The notes under the pieces: model-generated | Seen by the model: only the letters and a program-made list of their open reading frames with translations | Told to the model about the DNA's origin: nothing | Databases searched by the model: none | Part shown: positions 19,363 to 32,535 of the stretch, piece after piece | How the letters are laid out: each line of letters opens with the position of its first letter | How positions within the stretch are numbered: position 1 is the stretch's first letter | Made by a program: the position numbers and the translations under genes | Origin: Reyranella sp. | GTDB lineage: Bacteria > Pseudomonadota > Alphaproteobacteria > Reyranellales > Reyranellaceae | Direction: 5' to 3' | Assembly (NCBI RefSeq): GCF_030651995.1 | Contig: NZ_JAUSBN010000009.1 | Location: 1 to 64,000 of the forward strand | DNA: 64,000 nt

Positions 19363-20042
19363 ACGGTGGCCTTTTCCTCGGACAGCAGATAGCCGACGCC
19401 GCGAACCGTATGGATCTTCACGGTCGCGCCGCAGTCCGACAGCATCTTGCGCAGGCGGTGGACGTAAACCTCGACCGCGTTCGAGCCGACATCCCCCGAC
19501 AGGCCGAACAGCTGGTCCTCGAACAGGCGCTTGGGGACCACATTGCCGCCCCGCCGCAGCAGGATTTCCAGGATCGCCGTCTCGCGGGCCGCGAACACCC
19601 GCAACGTGCCGTCGACGAAGACCTGCCGCCCTTCGGTCTCCAGCGAAACGTTTCCGAAGGACAGCTGGCGGCCGAGCAGGTTGCCGGGCCGGCGCAGCAG
19701 CGCCTGAAGGCGCGCCACCAGCTCCTCCATGGCGAACGGCTTCACGAGGTAATCGTCGGCGCCCGCCCTGAGGCCATTGACCCGGTCGCTCACCCCGTCA
19801 CGCGCCGTGAGGACGAGAACCGGCGTCGAATCACCGCGTCCGCGGACGCTGCGCAGCAGCGTCAGACCGTCCTGATCGGGCAGACCGAGATCGAGAACGA
19901 TCGCCGCGTAGCGCATGGCGGCCAGCGAATGCGCGGCATCGCCGGCATTGGCCACGGCATCCGCGGAGAAGCCGCTGCGCGCCAGGCCCTTGACCAGCAG
20001 GCTGACGAGTTCGTCGTTGTCCTCGACGAGAAGGACCCTCAT
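19359..20042 (-). CDS. OmpR/PhoB family response regulator
   Basis: A 227-residue regulator. The receiver domain has acidic residues E7, D8, phosphoacceptor D51 (VLDLGLPDQDG) and K101 region (YLVKPF). The C-terminal winged helix carries the family pattern RETAILEILLRRGGNVVPKRLFEDQLFG and NAVEVYVHRLRKML...IHTVRGVGYLL. The ATG at 20042 is preferred: AGGGAG lies 11 bases upstream, and it gives the usual MRVLLVEDN start. The gene is transcribed with the kinase and perhaps with dinB. Confidence 0.94.
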   Translation of the reverse strand: MRVLLVEDNDELVSLLVKGLARSGFSADAVANAGDAAHSLAAMRYAAIVLDLGLPDQDGLTLLRSVRGRGDSTPVLVLTARDGVSDRVNGLRAGADDYLVKPFAMEELVARLQALLRRPGNLLGRQLSFGNVSLETEGRQVFVDGTLRVFAARETAILEILLRRGGNVVPKRLFEDQLFGLSGDVGSNAVEVYVHRLRKMLSDCGATVKIHTVRGVGYLLSEEKATV

Positions 20043-20201
20043 GGGCGTCCACACTCCCTGGACGTATTGGCGATGGCCGCAATCCTAGCACGGCCGGCGT
20101 CGAGGACGCGCCATACAAGCTGCGGGTCAGGCTGCCGCCCGTCGCCTCGGACGGGAGGATCGCCGTCTTGACCGGCGGCTGAGGCGCCCTGAAAAGAGGC
20201 G

Positions 20202-20996
20202 ATGCCCTCCGAAGACGTATTCATCGATCTCGGCGACCGCCGCCTGCGGGTGCGCCGCCTCACGCCGGTCCAGGATGACGGGCTCGATCGCACGGTGCTG
20301 GTCTTCCTGCATGAGGGCCTGGGCAGCATCGAGATGTGGCGCGACTTCCCCCAGAAGCTCTGCGACGCCACGCGCTGCGCCGGCATCGTCTACGACCGCA
20401 CCGGCTACGGCCGCTCGAGCGCCTGGCCGTCCGATCCCGGCGTCCGCTACATGGAGATCGAGGCCGACCTCGTCCTGCCGCGCCTGCTGGCGGCACTCGG
20501 CATCGAGGATTGCGTGCTGGTGGGCCACAGCGACGGCGGCACGATCGCGCTGAACTATGCCGCGGCCGATCCCGAGCCGCTGCGGGCCGTGGTGACCCTG
20601 GCCGCGCACGCGATCAACGAGCCGGTCTGTGTCGAGGCGATCACCCGAGCCCGCGCGACCTTCGCCTCCGGCGACCTGCGCCAGAGGCTCGCGAAGTATC
20701 ACGACGATGTCGACGGCGCCTTCCATCTCTGGGCCGACGCCTGGGTCGCGCCGGGCTTCGAGCCGATGGACGCCAACGGCAGGCTGCCGGGGGTCGTGGT
20801 GCCGGTGCAGGCGATCCAGGGCGAGGACGACGAATACGGCACCGAACTGCAGCTCGGGATCATCGCCGGCAAGGTCGGGGGCTACTGCGAGACGCGGCTG
20901 GTGCCGGACTGCGGCCACAGCCCCCATCTGCAGCGGCCCGCCCACGTCCTGGCGGAGATCACCCGCTTCGTGTCGCCGCTGGCGCTGCTGGGGTGA
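20202..20996 (+). CDS. Alpha/beta hydrolase
   Basis: A 264-residue alpha/beta-fold hydrolase. It shows the oxyanion-side HEGLGSIEMW segment, YDRTGYGRSS, the nucleophile elbow LVGHSDGGTIAL, an acidic residue in IQGEDDEYGT and the catalytic His in CGHSPHLQRPAHV. The HEGLGS form resembles carbon-carbon or ester hydrolases of the 2-hydroxymuconate type, but the substrate is not evident. It is divergent from the response regulator gene, 159 nt away, with AAGAGGCG as ribosome site. Confidence 0.85.
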   Translation: MPSEDVFIDLGDRRLRVRRLTPVQDDGLDRTVLVFLHEGLGSIEMWRDFPQKLCDATRCAGIVYDRTGYGRSSAWPSDPGVRYMEIEADLVLPRLLAALGIEDCVLVGHSDGGTIALNYAAADPEPLRAVVTLAAHAINEPVCVEAITRARATFASGDLRQRLAKYHDDVDGAFHLWADAWVAPGFEPMDANGRLPGVVVPVQAIQGEDDEYGTELQLGIIAGKVGGYCETRLVPDCGHSPHLQRPAHVLAEITRFVSPLALLG

Positions 20997-21038
20997 GGGG
21001 TTATTGATCAAGCTCCGTCGTCTCGACGGGGGTACTTG

Positions 21039-22049
21039 TCAAAGCCGCTTCAGCTCGCTGGAGGCCGCCCAGTTCAGCTCCGATACGGTGGGACAGCGCG
21101 CCTGGGCGAGCTGGAATTGTTCGCGGGCACGCTGCTTGTCGCCGCGGCGGACGGCGTCCATGCCGATGAAGAACGCGGCCGGGCACTTGCCGTTGGCGCG
21201 CTTGGCCCCGTCGTCGGACTCGGCGGCGACCTCGAGTTCGCCGGCCGTGCCCTTGCCCATCAGGAACCGAAGGATCGGGCCGGGCCACTCGTTCAGGCTC
21301 TCGGCCCCGACGTCGCGGACGAGGGTCGTGCGGGCCTCGCGCCGGGCACGGACCTGCGCCGCATAGCGCCACAGCAGCGGCGCCTGCTTCGACTTGAAAT
21401 TGGGCCGGCCCGCAAGCGAGGCATCGAAATCGTCAGCCGCCGGCGCGTAGTTGCCGAGATTGAAATTTGCATGGCCGCGGTAGAACAGCGCCGATCGCCG
21501 CTCGCCCGGCGTCTGGGCGCCGGCGAGGGCCGTATCGAGCAGGCCGAGGGCACGCTGGAAGTCGGCGATCTGCATGTAGACCTGGGCCTGGGCGATCGTC
21601 AGGGACGGATCGCCGGGCTTGCGCTGCAGCGCGCTGTCCAGGGTGCGCAGCGCCGCCGCCCGGTCGCCGCCGCCCGCCAGGCCGGGCATCGTGCTCGACA
21701 GCACGACCTGCCAGTCGCCTGGCAGGACCTTGCCCATCTCGGCGATGTCCTTCTGACTGTCGGCCTCGCGGCCCAGCCGGCTCAGCTGGAACGCACGGAT
21801 ACTGAGATAGATGGACCGATCGAAGGCCGAGAGCTGGGAAGCCGACAGGATTTTGTTCAGCGATTCGAGGGTCGCGCCGCCGCCGCCGCCTGTCGCGCCG
21901 GGCAGCGAAGGTGCAGCAGGTCCGCCGGACGAAAAGCCACGCGCGCTGGGGTCCCAGGATTCGACCGCGTTCCGCTGCGCCGCCGCCTGCCCCGACAGGG
22001 CAAGACCCGCTGCAAGAACCCCAAATGCGTAACCCATTCGACGCCGCAT
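21039..22049 (-). CDS. Exported TPR-like protein of unknown function
   Basis: A 336-residue protein. The start at 22049 gives a standard signal peptide (MRRRMGYAFGVLAAGLALSGQAAAQ); the longer frame to 22190 has no ribosome site. After a Gly/Pro-rich linker (35-60) come helical pairs with tetratricopeptide character (DSALQRKPGDPSLTIAQAQVYMQIADFQRALGLLDTAL, SALFYRGHANFNLGNYAPAADDFDASL). Two cysteines near the C-terminus could form a disulfide. It is probably a periplasmic protein-protein interaction scaffold; no enzyme motif was seen. It is divergent from acnA. Confidence 0.7.
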   Translation of the reverse strand: MRRRMGYAFGVLAAGLALSGQAAAQRNAVESWDPSARGFSSGGPAAPSLPGATGGGGGATLESLNKILSASQLSAFDRSIYLSIRAFQLSRLGREADSQKDIAEMGKVLPGDWQVVLSSTMPGLAGGGDRAAALRTLDSALQRKPGDPSLTIAQAQVYMQIADFQRALGLLDTALAGAQTPGERRSALFYRGHANFNLGNYAPAADDFDASLAGRPNFKSKQAPLLWRYAAQVRARREARTTLVRDVGAESLNEWPGPILRFLMGKGTAGELEVAAESDDGAKRANGKCPAAFFIGMDAVRRGDKQRAREQFQLAQARCPTVSELNWAASSELKRL

Positions 22050-22161
22050 GCGTCCAATCTGACACAACGGCCGCAAAGCCGCATCCGCCGATTGCCTGTG
22101 GAGGTGCATGCCCCTATTTTGCCCCACATCCGCAGAGAACCGACCTTCCAGGAGTGTAGAT

Positions 22162-24849
<2,688 letters not shown>

Positions 24850-24869
24850 CGCCGGCGGACACGGGACCC

Positions 24870-25424
24870 ATGGCGACGGGGCTTCCAGGCCATGCCGTCG
24901 CCATGGCCCGCAATAACATCTGGGCGAACCACCGGCTGCTGACGGCCTGCAAGGCGCTGACGCCGGAAGAGTTCGCCGCGCCGCGCACCAGCTTCTTCCC
25001 GTCGCTGCGCGCCACGCTCAATCATATCCTCTGGGTCGATCTCTATTACATCGACGCGCTGCACCGTGATCCGACGGTGCTGCAACGCTACCACGACCCG
25101 GTGCCCGACTTCCCCGACGCCGCCTCGCTCCATGACGCCCAGATCGCCAGCGACCGGCGGCTGCTGGCCTTCTGCGGGCGCCAGACCGACGCGAGTCTCG
25201 CCGAGGGCCTGTCGCTGCCGCGGCCCAACCGCACGCCGCCGCCGTCCAGCGTGATCTCGATCCTGGAACATCTCTTCCAGCACCAGACGCATCACCGCGG
25301 TCAGGCACACGCGATGCTGGCCGGGACGAGGGTGAAGCCGCCGCAGCTCGACGAGTTCTTCCTGGCCGGCGAGCAGCATCTGCGGCGCGACGAGCTGCTG
25401 GTGCTGGGGCTCGAGCCGAGCTGA
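24870..25424 (+). CDS. DinB/YfiT-fold family protein
   Basis: A 184-residue four-helix-bundle protein of the DinB_2 family (unrelated to polymerase IV). It has the family start NNIWANHRLLTACKALTPEEF and SLRATLNHILWVDLYYIDAL, whose His is a predicted metal ligand. The C-terminal HLFQHQTHHRGQAHAML holds the other two. Members are metal-dependent, some acting as thiol transferases. The stop overlaps the next ATG by one base, suggesting coupling to the VOC-hydrolase fusion. Confidence 0.85.
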   Translation: MATGLPGHAVAMARNNIWANHRLLTACKALTPEEFAAPRTSFFPSLRATLNHILWVDLYYIDALHRDPTVLQRYHDPVPDFPDAASLHDAQIASDRRLLAFCGRQTDASLAEGLSLPRPNRTPPPSSVISILEHLFQHQTHHRGQAHAMLAGTRVKPPQLDEFFLAGEQHLRRDELLVLGLEPS

Positions 25425-26545
25425 TGCGTCCGCGTTCCTCCTTCGCCGGTGCGGCCATCGAGGTGAGCGACCTCGCGCGCTCGGTGGCCTTCCATCGCCT
25501 GTGGCTGCCGATGCTGGGCTTCCATCGCGTCTGGGCCAGCCCCGACCGGGTGATGTGGTCGCGCGGCTACGACCACTTCGTGATGCGCCAGGCCAAGGAC
25601 GGCATCTCCTATGGACCGGGTGCGCTGTGGCTCGCGGTCTCGGCCGAAAGCCGTGGCCAGGTCGACCAGGTGTTCGCCGAGCTGCGCGATGCCGGGGCGG
25701 AGATCATCCAGCCACCGCAGGAACTCGACTATCTCGCCCCCGGCTATTATTCGGTGGGCTTCCGCGATCCCGACGGCGTGCCCATCGAAGTCATGCACCG
25801 CTGGGACGACCTGCCCGACGTTCCCGATGCCGAGCCGGTGCGCGTCCCTGGTCACGGCGTCAGCCTGGGTGGCTATTTCTTCAAGCCGGTGGCCGGCCAG
25901 CCGCCCTATCCGGCGCTGATCCTGCTGCACGGCTTTGCCGGCCATGCCCACAACATGGTGGGCCTGGCACGCGCGGCCGCGGCCAACGGCTATGCCGCCC
26001 TCGCGCTGTCCCTGCGCGGCTGGCTGGGCTCGGAGGGCGAGAACGACCAGGGCCTGCGCCAGCCGCTCGACGTATTGGCGGCCATCGACTGGCTGGCCAA
26101 GCGCCCCCTGGTCGATCGTGACAGGATTGCGCTGGTCGGCGCCTCGATGGGCGGCCAGGTGGCGCTGCTCGCTGCGGCCCACAAGCCGCCGGTGCGCGCC
26201 GTCGCCGCCTTCTTCGCGCCCACGGATCTGGCGCGCTGGCGCGAGGCCAATCCCTACATGCGCGACTATCTCGACGATCTGTGCGGGCCCGAAGGCCTGC
26301 CGGTGCGCTCGCCGATCCTGCGGGTCGCGCAGATCGACGCCCCCGTCCTGCTGCTGCACGGCGACCGCGACGAGAACGTGCCGGTCGACCAGTCGCTCGC
26401 CATGGCCGAGGCGCTGCGCACTCATGGCAAGGAGGCCGAGGCCGTCGTGATCCCCGGCGCCACCCACTATTTCACCGAGCAGCAGAACGCCGCCGCGCGG
26501 CGCACGCTGTTCGACTTCCTGCGTCGTCACCTCACCCGGAGCTAG
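25424..26545 (+). CDS. VOC domain-alpha/beta hydrolase fusion protein
   Basis: A 373-residue two-domain protein. Residues 8-130 form a vicinal-oxygen-chelate (glyoxalase/dioxygenase-like) domain ending in GFRDPDGVPIEVMHRW. Residues 145-373 form a dienelactone-hydrolase-like alpha/beta hydrolase with LILLHGFAGHAHNMVG, the nucleophile elbow LVGASMGGQVAL, the acid in LLHGDRDENVPV and the histidine in IPGATHYF. The single frame has no stop between domains and shares codon use, so the fusion is real and not a sequencing join. A ring-cleavage-product or glutathione-adduct hydrolase is possible but unproven. The DinB-fold and nitroreductase genes flank it in one apparent operon. Confidence 0.85.
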   Translation: MRPRSSFAGAAIEVSDLARSVAFHRLWLPMLGFHRVWASPDRVMWSRGYDHFVMRQAKDGISYGPGALWLAVSAESRGQVDQVFAELRDAGAEIIQPPQELDYLAPGYYSVGFRDPDGVPIEVMHRWDDLPDVPDAEPVRVPGHGVSLGGYFFKPVAGQPPYPALILLHGFAGHAHNMVGLARAAAANGYAALALSLRGWLGSEGENDQGLRQPLDVLAAIDWLAKRPLVDRDRIALVGASMGGQVALLAAAHKPPVRAVAAFFAPTDLARWREANPYMRDYLDDLCGPEGLPVRSPILRVAQIDAPVLLLHGDRDENVPVDQSLAMAEALRTHGKEAEAVVIPGATHYFTEQQNAAARRTLFDFLRRHLTRS

Positions 26546-26551
26546 CCGTCC

Positions 26552-27223
26552 ATGCGTGTGTCAGAAGCCGTCAATTCCCGCCGCTCCATGCGCGTCTTCA
26601 AGCCCGATCCCGTGGCCAAGACCGACATCGAATGGATCATAGAGAACGCCAACCGCTCGGCCTCGAACGGCAACCTGCAGCCCTGGAAGCTCTACGTGAC
26701 CATGGGCGCGGCGCGGAAGCGACTCTCCGCGGCGATCCTGAAGGCCATGGACGAGGGCGATAACGGCCCCGGCGCCGAATACAACGTCTATCCGCAGGAA
26801 TTCACGCCGGTCTACGACGCGCGCCGCAAGCTGGTCGGCAAGCAGCTCTACACCCTCCTCGGCGTGCCGCGGGGCGATGCGGCCGGCATGCTGAAGCAGT
26901 TCCGCAAGAACTACGAGTTCTTCGACGCGCCGGTCGGCATGATCCTCTGCGTCGAGAAGCGCATGGGCAACGGCCAGTGGATCGACTGCGGCATCTTCCT
27001 CGACCAGCTCATGCTGCTGGCGCGCGAGAAGGGCCTGCACACCTGCCCGCTGGCCGCCTTCAGCCGATACCAGCATGTGGTACGCCGCGAGCTCAAGATC
27101 CCCGACGACCAGACCGTGATCTGCGGCCTGGCACTGGGCTATGCCGATCCCGACGTGGCGCCCAACAGCCTGATCACCGACCGCGCGCCGATCCAGGACT
27201 TCACGACCTGGATCAGCGAGTGA
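26552..27223 (+). CDS. Nitroreductase family protein
   Basis: FMN-dependent oxidoreductase of 223 residues. The N-terminus (VSEAVNSRRSMRVFKPDPVAKTDIEWIIENANRSASNGNLQPWKLYV) contains the arginine-rich FMN phosphate site typical of NfnB/NfsB-like proteins. The second FMN segment CGLALGYADPDVAPN is near the end. It likely reduces nitroaromatics or quinones with NAD(P)H as a dimer. It begins six bases after the VOC-hydrolase gene. A 6-bp GC-rich hairpin at 27244-27262 follows and may end the transcript. Confidence 0.9.
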   Translation: MRVSEAVNSRRSMRVFKPDPVAKTDIEWIIENANRSASNGNLQPWKLYVTMGAARKRLSAAILKAMDEGDNGPGAEYNVYPQEFTPVYDARRKLVGKQLYTLLGVPRGDAAGMLKQFRKNYEFFDAPVGMILCVEKRMGNGQWIDCGIFLDQLMLLAREKGLHTCPLAAFSRYQHVVRRELKIPDDQTVICGLALGYADPDVAPNSLITDRAPIQDFTTWISE

Positions 27224-27308
27224 CGCCCAAAGTCGAATTGCCGAGCCCGGCGGCTGCGGGCTAGAACGCAGGTAATTCAAGGCACTAAGCCGAAGCCGGA
27301 GGAAAGCC

Positions 27309-29246
<1,938 letters not shown>

Positions 29247-29254
29247 GGAAGAAG

Positions 29255-30598
29255 ATGGCCAACCCGACGATTACCCAGCTCGCCGCGGACCTGGCCGGCG
29301 GCCGTACCACCTCGCGCAGGCTCACCGAAGAGGCGCTGGCGCGCATCGATGACTCCAAGGGCGAAGGCAAGCGCGCCTTCGTGAAGGTCTGGAAGGACCA
29401 GGCGCTGGCCGCGGCCGACGCGAGCGATGGCCTGCGCAAGGCGGGCCTCGTGCCGTCGCCGCTCGCCGGCATCCCGGTGTCGATCAAGAATTTGTGCGAC
29501 GTCGCGGGCGAAACGACGCTGTCCGGCTCGAAGGCGCTCGACGATGCCAAGCCCGCCGCCGTGGACGCACCGGTGGTGGCGCGCCTGCGCGCCGCCGGCG
29601 CGGTGATCGTCGGCAGCACCAACATGAGCGAGTTCGCCTTCTCGGGCGTCGGCTTCAACCCGCATTACGGCACGCCGGGCAATCCGGCCGACCGCACGCG
29701 CGTGCCGGGCGGCTCCTCGGCCGGCGCCGCCGTTTCGGTGGCCGACCGTATGGCTGTCGCGGCGCTGGGCACCGACACCGGCGGCTCGGTACGCATTCCC
29801 GCCGCGGTCTGCGGGCTGGTGGGCTTCAAGCCGACGGCGCGCCGCGTGCCGATCGACGGCGTCGTCCCGCTCTCGACCTCGCTGGATTCGATCGGGCCGC
29901 TCGCCAACTCGGTCGAGGATTGCGCCCTCGTCGACGCCGTCTTCGCCGCCGAGCCGATCTCGGTTCCTGACGCGGCGCCGCTCGCCGGACTTCGCTTCGC
30001 CATCCCGAAGCACTTCGTGATGGATGAGCTCGACGCGACGGTCGCGAAGGCTTTCGAGCGCGCCTGCAAGGCCTTGGCGGCCAGCGGCGTGAGGATCGAG
30101 GAGATCGATCTCGCCGAGCTGAACGAGCTGCCGGCCATCAATGCCAGGGGTGGGTTCGCCGCGTCCGAGGCCTATGCCTGGCACAAGGAGCTGATCGCCC
30201 GCCGCGGCCCGGACTACGACCCGTTCGTCCATCCGCGCATCATGCGCGGCAAGGACATGACCGCCGCCGATTACATCGAACTGCTGGCGAAGCGCGCCGA
30301 CCTCTGCCGCCGCGTCTCGGCCATCACCTCGAACTACGACGCGGTGATCATGCCGACCTGCGCCATCGTGGCGCCGACAATCGAGGAAGTGTCGACGCCC
30401 GAGGGCTTCACCAGGAAGAACCTGCTGCTGCTGCGCAACACCACGGTCGGCAATTTCCTCGACCGCTGCGGCATCAGCCTGCCCTGCCACGCGGCCGGCG
30501 AGCTGCCCGTCGGCTTCATGCTGATGGGCGAGGCCATGGCCGACAAGCGCGTGCTCGCGATGGCGCGGTCAGTGGCGCCGGTCGTCGCGGGTCATTGA
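29255..30598 (+). CDS. Amidase (amidase signature family)
   Basis: Ser-Ser-Lys hydrolase of 447 residues. It contains the catalytic Lys in IPVSIKNLCDVAG, the Gly/Ser-rich signature PGGSSAGAAVSVADRMAVAALGTDTGGSVRIPAAVCGLVGFKPT with cis-Ser and nucleophile Ser, and DSIGPLANSVEDCALVD. The homologous GatA subunit would be near gatB/gatC, which are absent, so a stand-alone amide hydrolase is more likely. The start is the ATG at 29255 with an AAGGAAG site, eight bases after acs. Confidence 0.92.
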   Translation: MANPTITQLAADLAGGRTTSRRLTEEALARIDDSKGEGKRAFVKVWKDQALAAADASDGLRKAGLVPSPLAGIPVSIKNLCDVAGETTLSGSKALDDAKPAAVDAPVVARLRAAGAVIVGSTNMSEFAFSGVGFNPHYGTPGNPADRTRVPGGSSAGAAVSVADRMAVAALGTDTGGSVRIPAAVCGLVGFKPTARRVPIDGVVPLSTSLDSIGPLANSVEDCALVDAVFAAEPISVPDAAPLAGLRFAIPKHFVMDELDATVAKAFERACKALAASGVRIEEIDLAELNELPAINARGGFAASEAYAWHKELIARRGPDYDPFVHPRIMRGKDMTAADYIELLAKRADLCRRVSAITSNYDAVIMPTCAIVAPTIEEVSTPEGFTRKNLLLLRNTTVGNFLDRCGISLPCHAAGELPVGFMLMGEAMADKRVLAMARSVAPVVAGH

Positions 30599-30632
30599 TA
30601 CCGCAGCAAGGGTCCTTCGCTCTATTGATCTC

Positions 30633-31268
30633 TCACTGAAACCGAGGATCGTCCGGACGCCGCATCTTCCAGACGTTCTCGACCGTCGTGTATTCGCTGT
30701 AGCCCAGCCGCGCGACCGGCTTCATCGCCAGGATGTCGATGCGGCCGTCCTTGATGATGGCGTCGTCGATGTGGATGCCGACCACCTGGCCCAGCACGAT
30801 CGAGCCGCGCTTGGCCTCGTGACCCGGCTCTTCCGGCAGTTCGATCGTCTTCCAGTACTTGCACTCGAGCGCGACCGGTGATTCCTTGACCCGCGGCGGC
30901 TTCACGAAGCGGCAGGGCTCCGGCGTCAGGCCGGCGAGCTTCATCTCGTCGATGCCGTAGGCCACCATCGCCGTGGTGATGTTCATCTTCTCGCTCATCT
31001 CCGCGGTCACCATGTTGACCACGAACTCGCCGGTCTCCTCGGCGTTCATGCGGCTGTGCTTGGTCGGCGTGTCGCCGTAGGTGCCGGTGATGGCGAAATA
31101 GACCATCGGCGGGAACTCGCCGACGCCGTTGTAGAAGCTGTAGGGGGCGAGATTGACCCTGCCCTGGCCGTCGATGGTCGAGATCCAGCCGATCGGCCGC
31201 GGCACGATCAGCGCCTTCAGCGGATCCTGCGGCAGTCCATGGTCGCGCTTGGCGGCATCGTAGAACAT
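30633..31268 (-). CDS. Flavin reductase family protein
   Basis: FMN-binding split-barrel protein of 211 residues. The N-terminal family pattern DPLKALIVPRPIGWISTIDGQGRVNLAPYSFYNGV is the flavin-binding region, followed by TKHSRMNAEETGEFVVNMV. Relatives reduce flavin for two-component monooxygenases or act as FMN-binding proteins. It starts 10 bases after the stop of the upstream FAD-dependent oxidoreductase, so the two form an operon; no monooxygenase large subunit is adjacent. Confidence 0.88.
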   Translation of the reverse strand: MFYDAAKRDHGLPQDPLKALIVPRPIGWISTIDGQGRVNLAPYSFYNGVGEFPPMVYFAITGTYGDTPTKHSRMNAEETGEFVVNMVTAEMSEKMNITTAMVAYGIDEMKLAGLTPEPCRFVKPPRVKESPVALECKYWKTIELPEEPGHEAKRGSIVLGQVVGIHIDDAIIKDGRIDILAMKPVARLGYSEYTTVENVWKMRRPDDPRFQ

Positions 31269-31278
31269 CTGTCTTTCC

Positions 31279-32469
31279 TCACCCGAATTTCACTGGTGGT
31301 GTCTGCACTGTCGGCGCCGCCGCATCAAGGATCGCCTGCCGGTCGCCCGACCGCGGCGGATAGATGCGCTCGCGATTGATCAGCTCCTTGGTTCGCTTGG
31401 CCTTGGCGCCGCGCGACACCAGCTTGCGCTCCCAGCCCTCGGTGTAGAGCGCGCCCCAGGAGCCGAGATCGAGGATGGTCGTGTACCAGGCGATGGAAAG
31501 CGGCAACATCGGCCGCCCGAGCAGGTCACAGACCGCATTGTGGCCGGCGAAGCGGCCCATCGGCCGCGCATGCTGGCAGGACATGACGCAGCCATGGATG
31601 CCGTCGATCGGGAACGCCGCCGCGTCACCCGCCGCGAACTCGGCGTCGAAGCCCCTGATCTTCAATGTCGCATCGACCGGCAGGCGGTCGAGACGATCGC
31701 GCTCCACCGGGAAGGCCGCGGTGAGGGGATGGGCCCGCATGCCGGCACACCACACGACCGTTTCCGCCTCGATGCGCTCGCCGCCCTGCAAGGTCGCGCC
31801 CCCGGCATCGACGGCCGCGACCGACACGCCACCGCGCCTCTCGACGCCCAGTGCCTGCAGCGCCTCCTCGATGACCGGGACGGCCTGTTCGCCCATGTCC
31901 GAGCCGATGCGCGGCGCATGGTCGGCCAGGATGACACGCGGCGCGACAATGCCGGCGGCGCGCAGCTTGGCCGGCATCTCGGCCGCAGCCTCGATGCCGG
32001 TCAGGCCACCGCCCACGACCAGCACGGTCGAGCCGCCGGCCGGCAGCTTCGCGATGTGATCGTTGAGCCGCATCGCCGCTTCGTAAGTGTCGACATCGAT
32101 TCCATGCTCGGCGAGGCCCGGTATCCGTGGCCGCGCAAGCCGGCTGCCGAGCGCGAAGATCAGCCGTTCGTAGCCGATCTGCTGCGATGTACCCGCTGCC
32201 TCGAAGGTCACCGTGCGTTTCGCGACGTCGATGCTGGTCACGGCGCCGTGGAGGCGTCGCACGCCGACCGGCGCCAGTACGTTGTCGAGCGCCACGCGCG
32301 TATCCGAGAGATCGGCCTCATAATTGCGCACGCGGATCGAATGCCAGGGCGTGTCGCTCAGCAGGGTGATCTCGATGTCGGCGCCCAGCATCTCGCGCGC
32401 CCGCGCGGCCGCCAGCGCACTCCACAATCCGGCGAACCCGCCGCCGAGTACCAGAATCCGGCTCGTCAT
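31279..32469 (-). CDS. NAD(P)/FAD-dependent oxidoreductase, NDH-2-like
   Basis: Pyridine nucleotide-disulfide family protein of 396 residues. The FAD motif is MTSRILVLGGGFAGLWSALAAAR, the NAD motif STVLVVGGGLTGIEAAAEM, and a second FAD motif is FAAGDAAAF. The C-terminal region (SCQHARPMGRFAGHNAVCDLLG) matches type II NADH:quinone reductases, so membrane-peripheral quinone reduction is the best guess. ATG at 32469 is used; a GTG one codon upstream also opens the frame. The Shine-Dalgarno is poor. Confidence 0.86.
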   Translation of the reverse strand: MTSRILVLGGGFAGLWSALAAARAREMLGADIEITLLSDTPWHSIRVRNYEADLSDTRVALDNVLAPVGVRRLHGAVTSIDVAKRTVTFEAAGTSQQIGYERLIFALGSRLARPRIPGLAEHGIDVDTYEAAMRLNDHIAKLPAGGSTVLVVGGGLTGIEAAAEMPAKLRAAGIVAPRVILADHAPRIGSDMGEQAVPVIEEALQALGVERRGGVSVAAVDAGGATLQGGERIEAETVVWCAGMRAHPLTAAFPVERDRLDRLPVDATLKIRGFDAEFAAGDAAAFPIDGIHGCVMSCQHARPMGRFAGHNAVCDLLGRPMLPLSIAWYTTILDLGSWGALYTEGWERKLVSRGAKAKRTKELINRERIYPPRSGDRQAILDAAAPTVQTPPVKFG

Positions 32470-32535
32470 CACGTGAGGTTGTGCGACGAGCGGTCCGGCT
32501 TGTCGAGCCGGCCGCGACGGCCCATGTTTCGCGCC

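Noticed and set aside
24870-25424. Second DNA polymerase IV suggested by the family name DinB
   Set aside because: The sequence is a four-helix metal-binding DinB/YfiT-fold protein without polymerase motifs; the name is shared by history only.
27244-27262. Riboswitch or attenuator ahead of acs
   Set aside because: Only a 6-bp hairpin with no T-tract or aptamer-like pairing; likely a weak end of the upstream transcript.
29255-30598. GatA subunit of the tRNA amidotransferase
   Set aside because: No gatB or gatC nearby and the gene follows acs; a stand-alone amidase is simpler.
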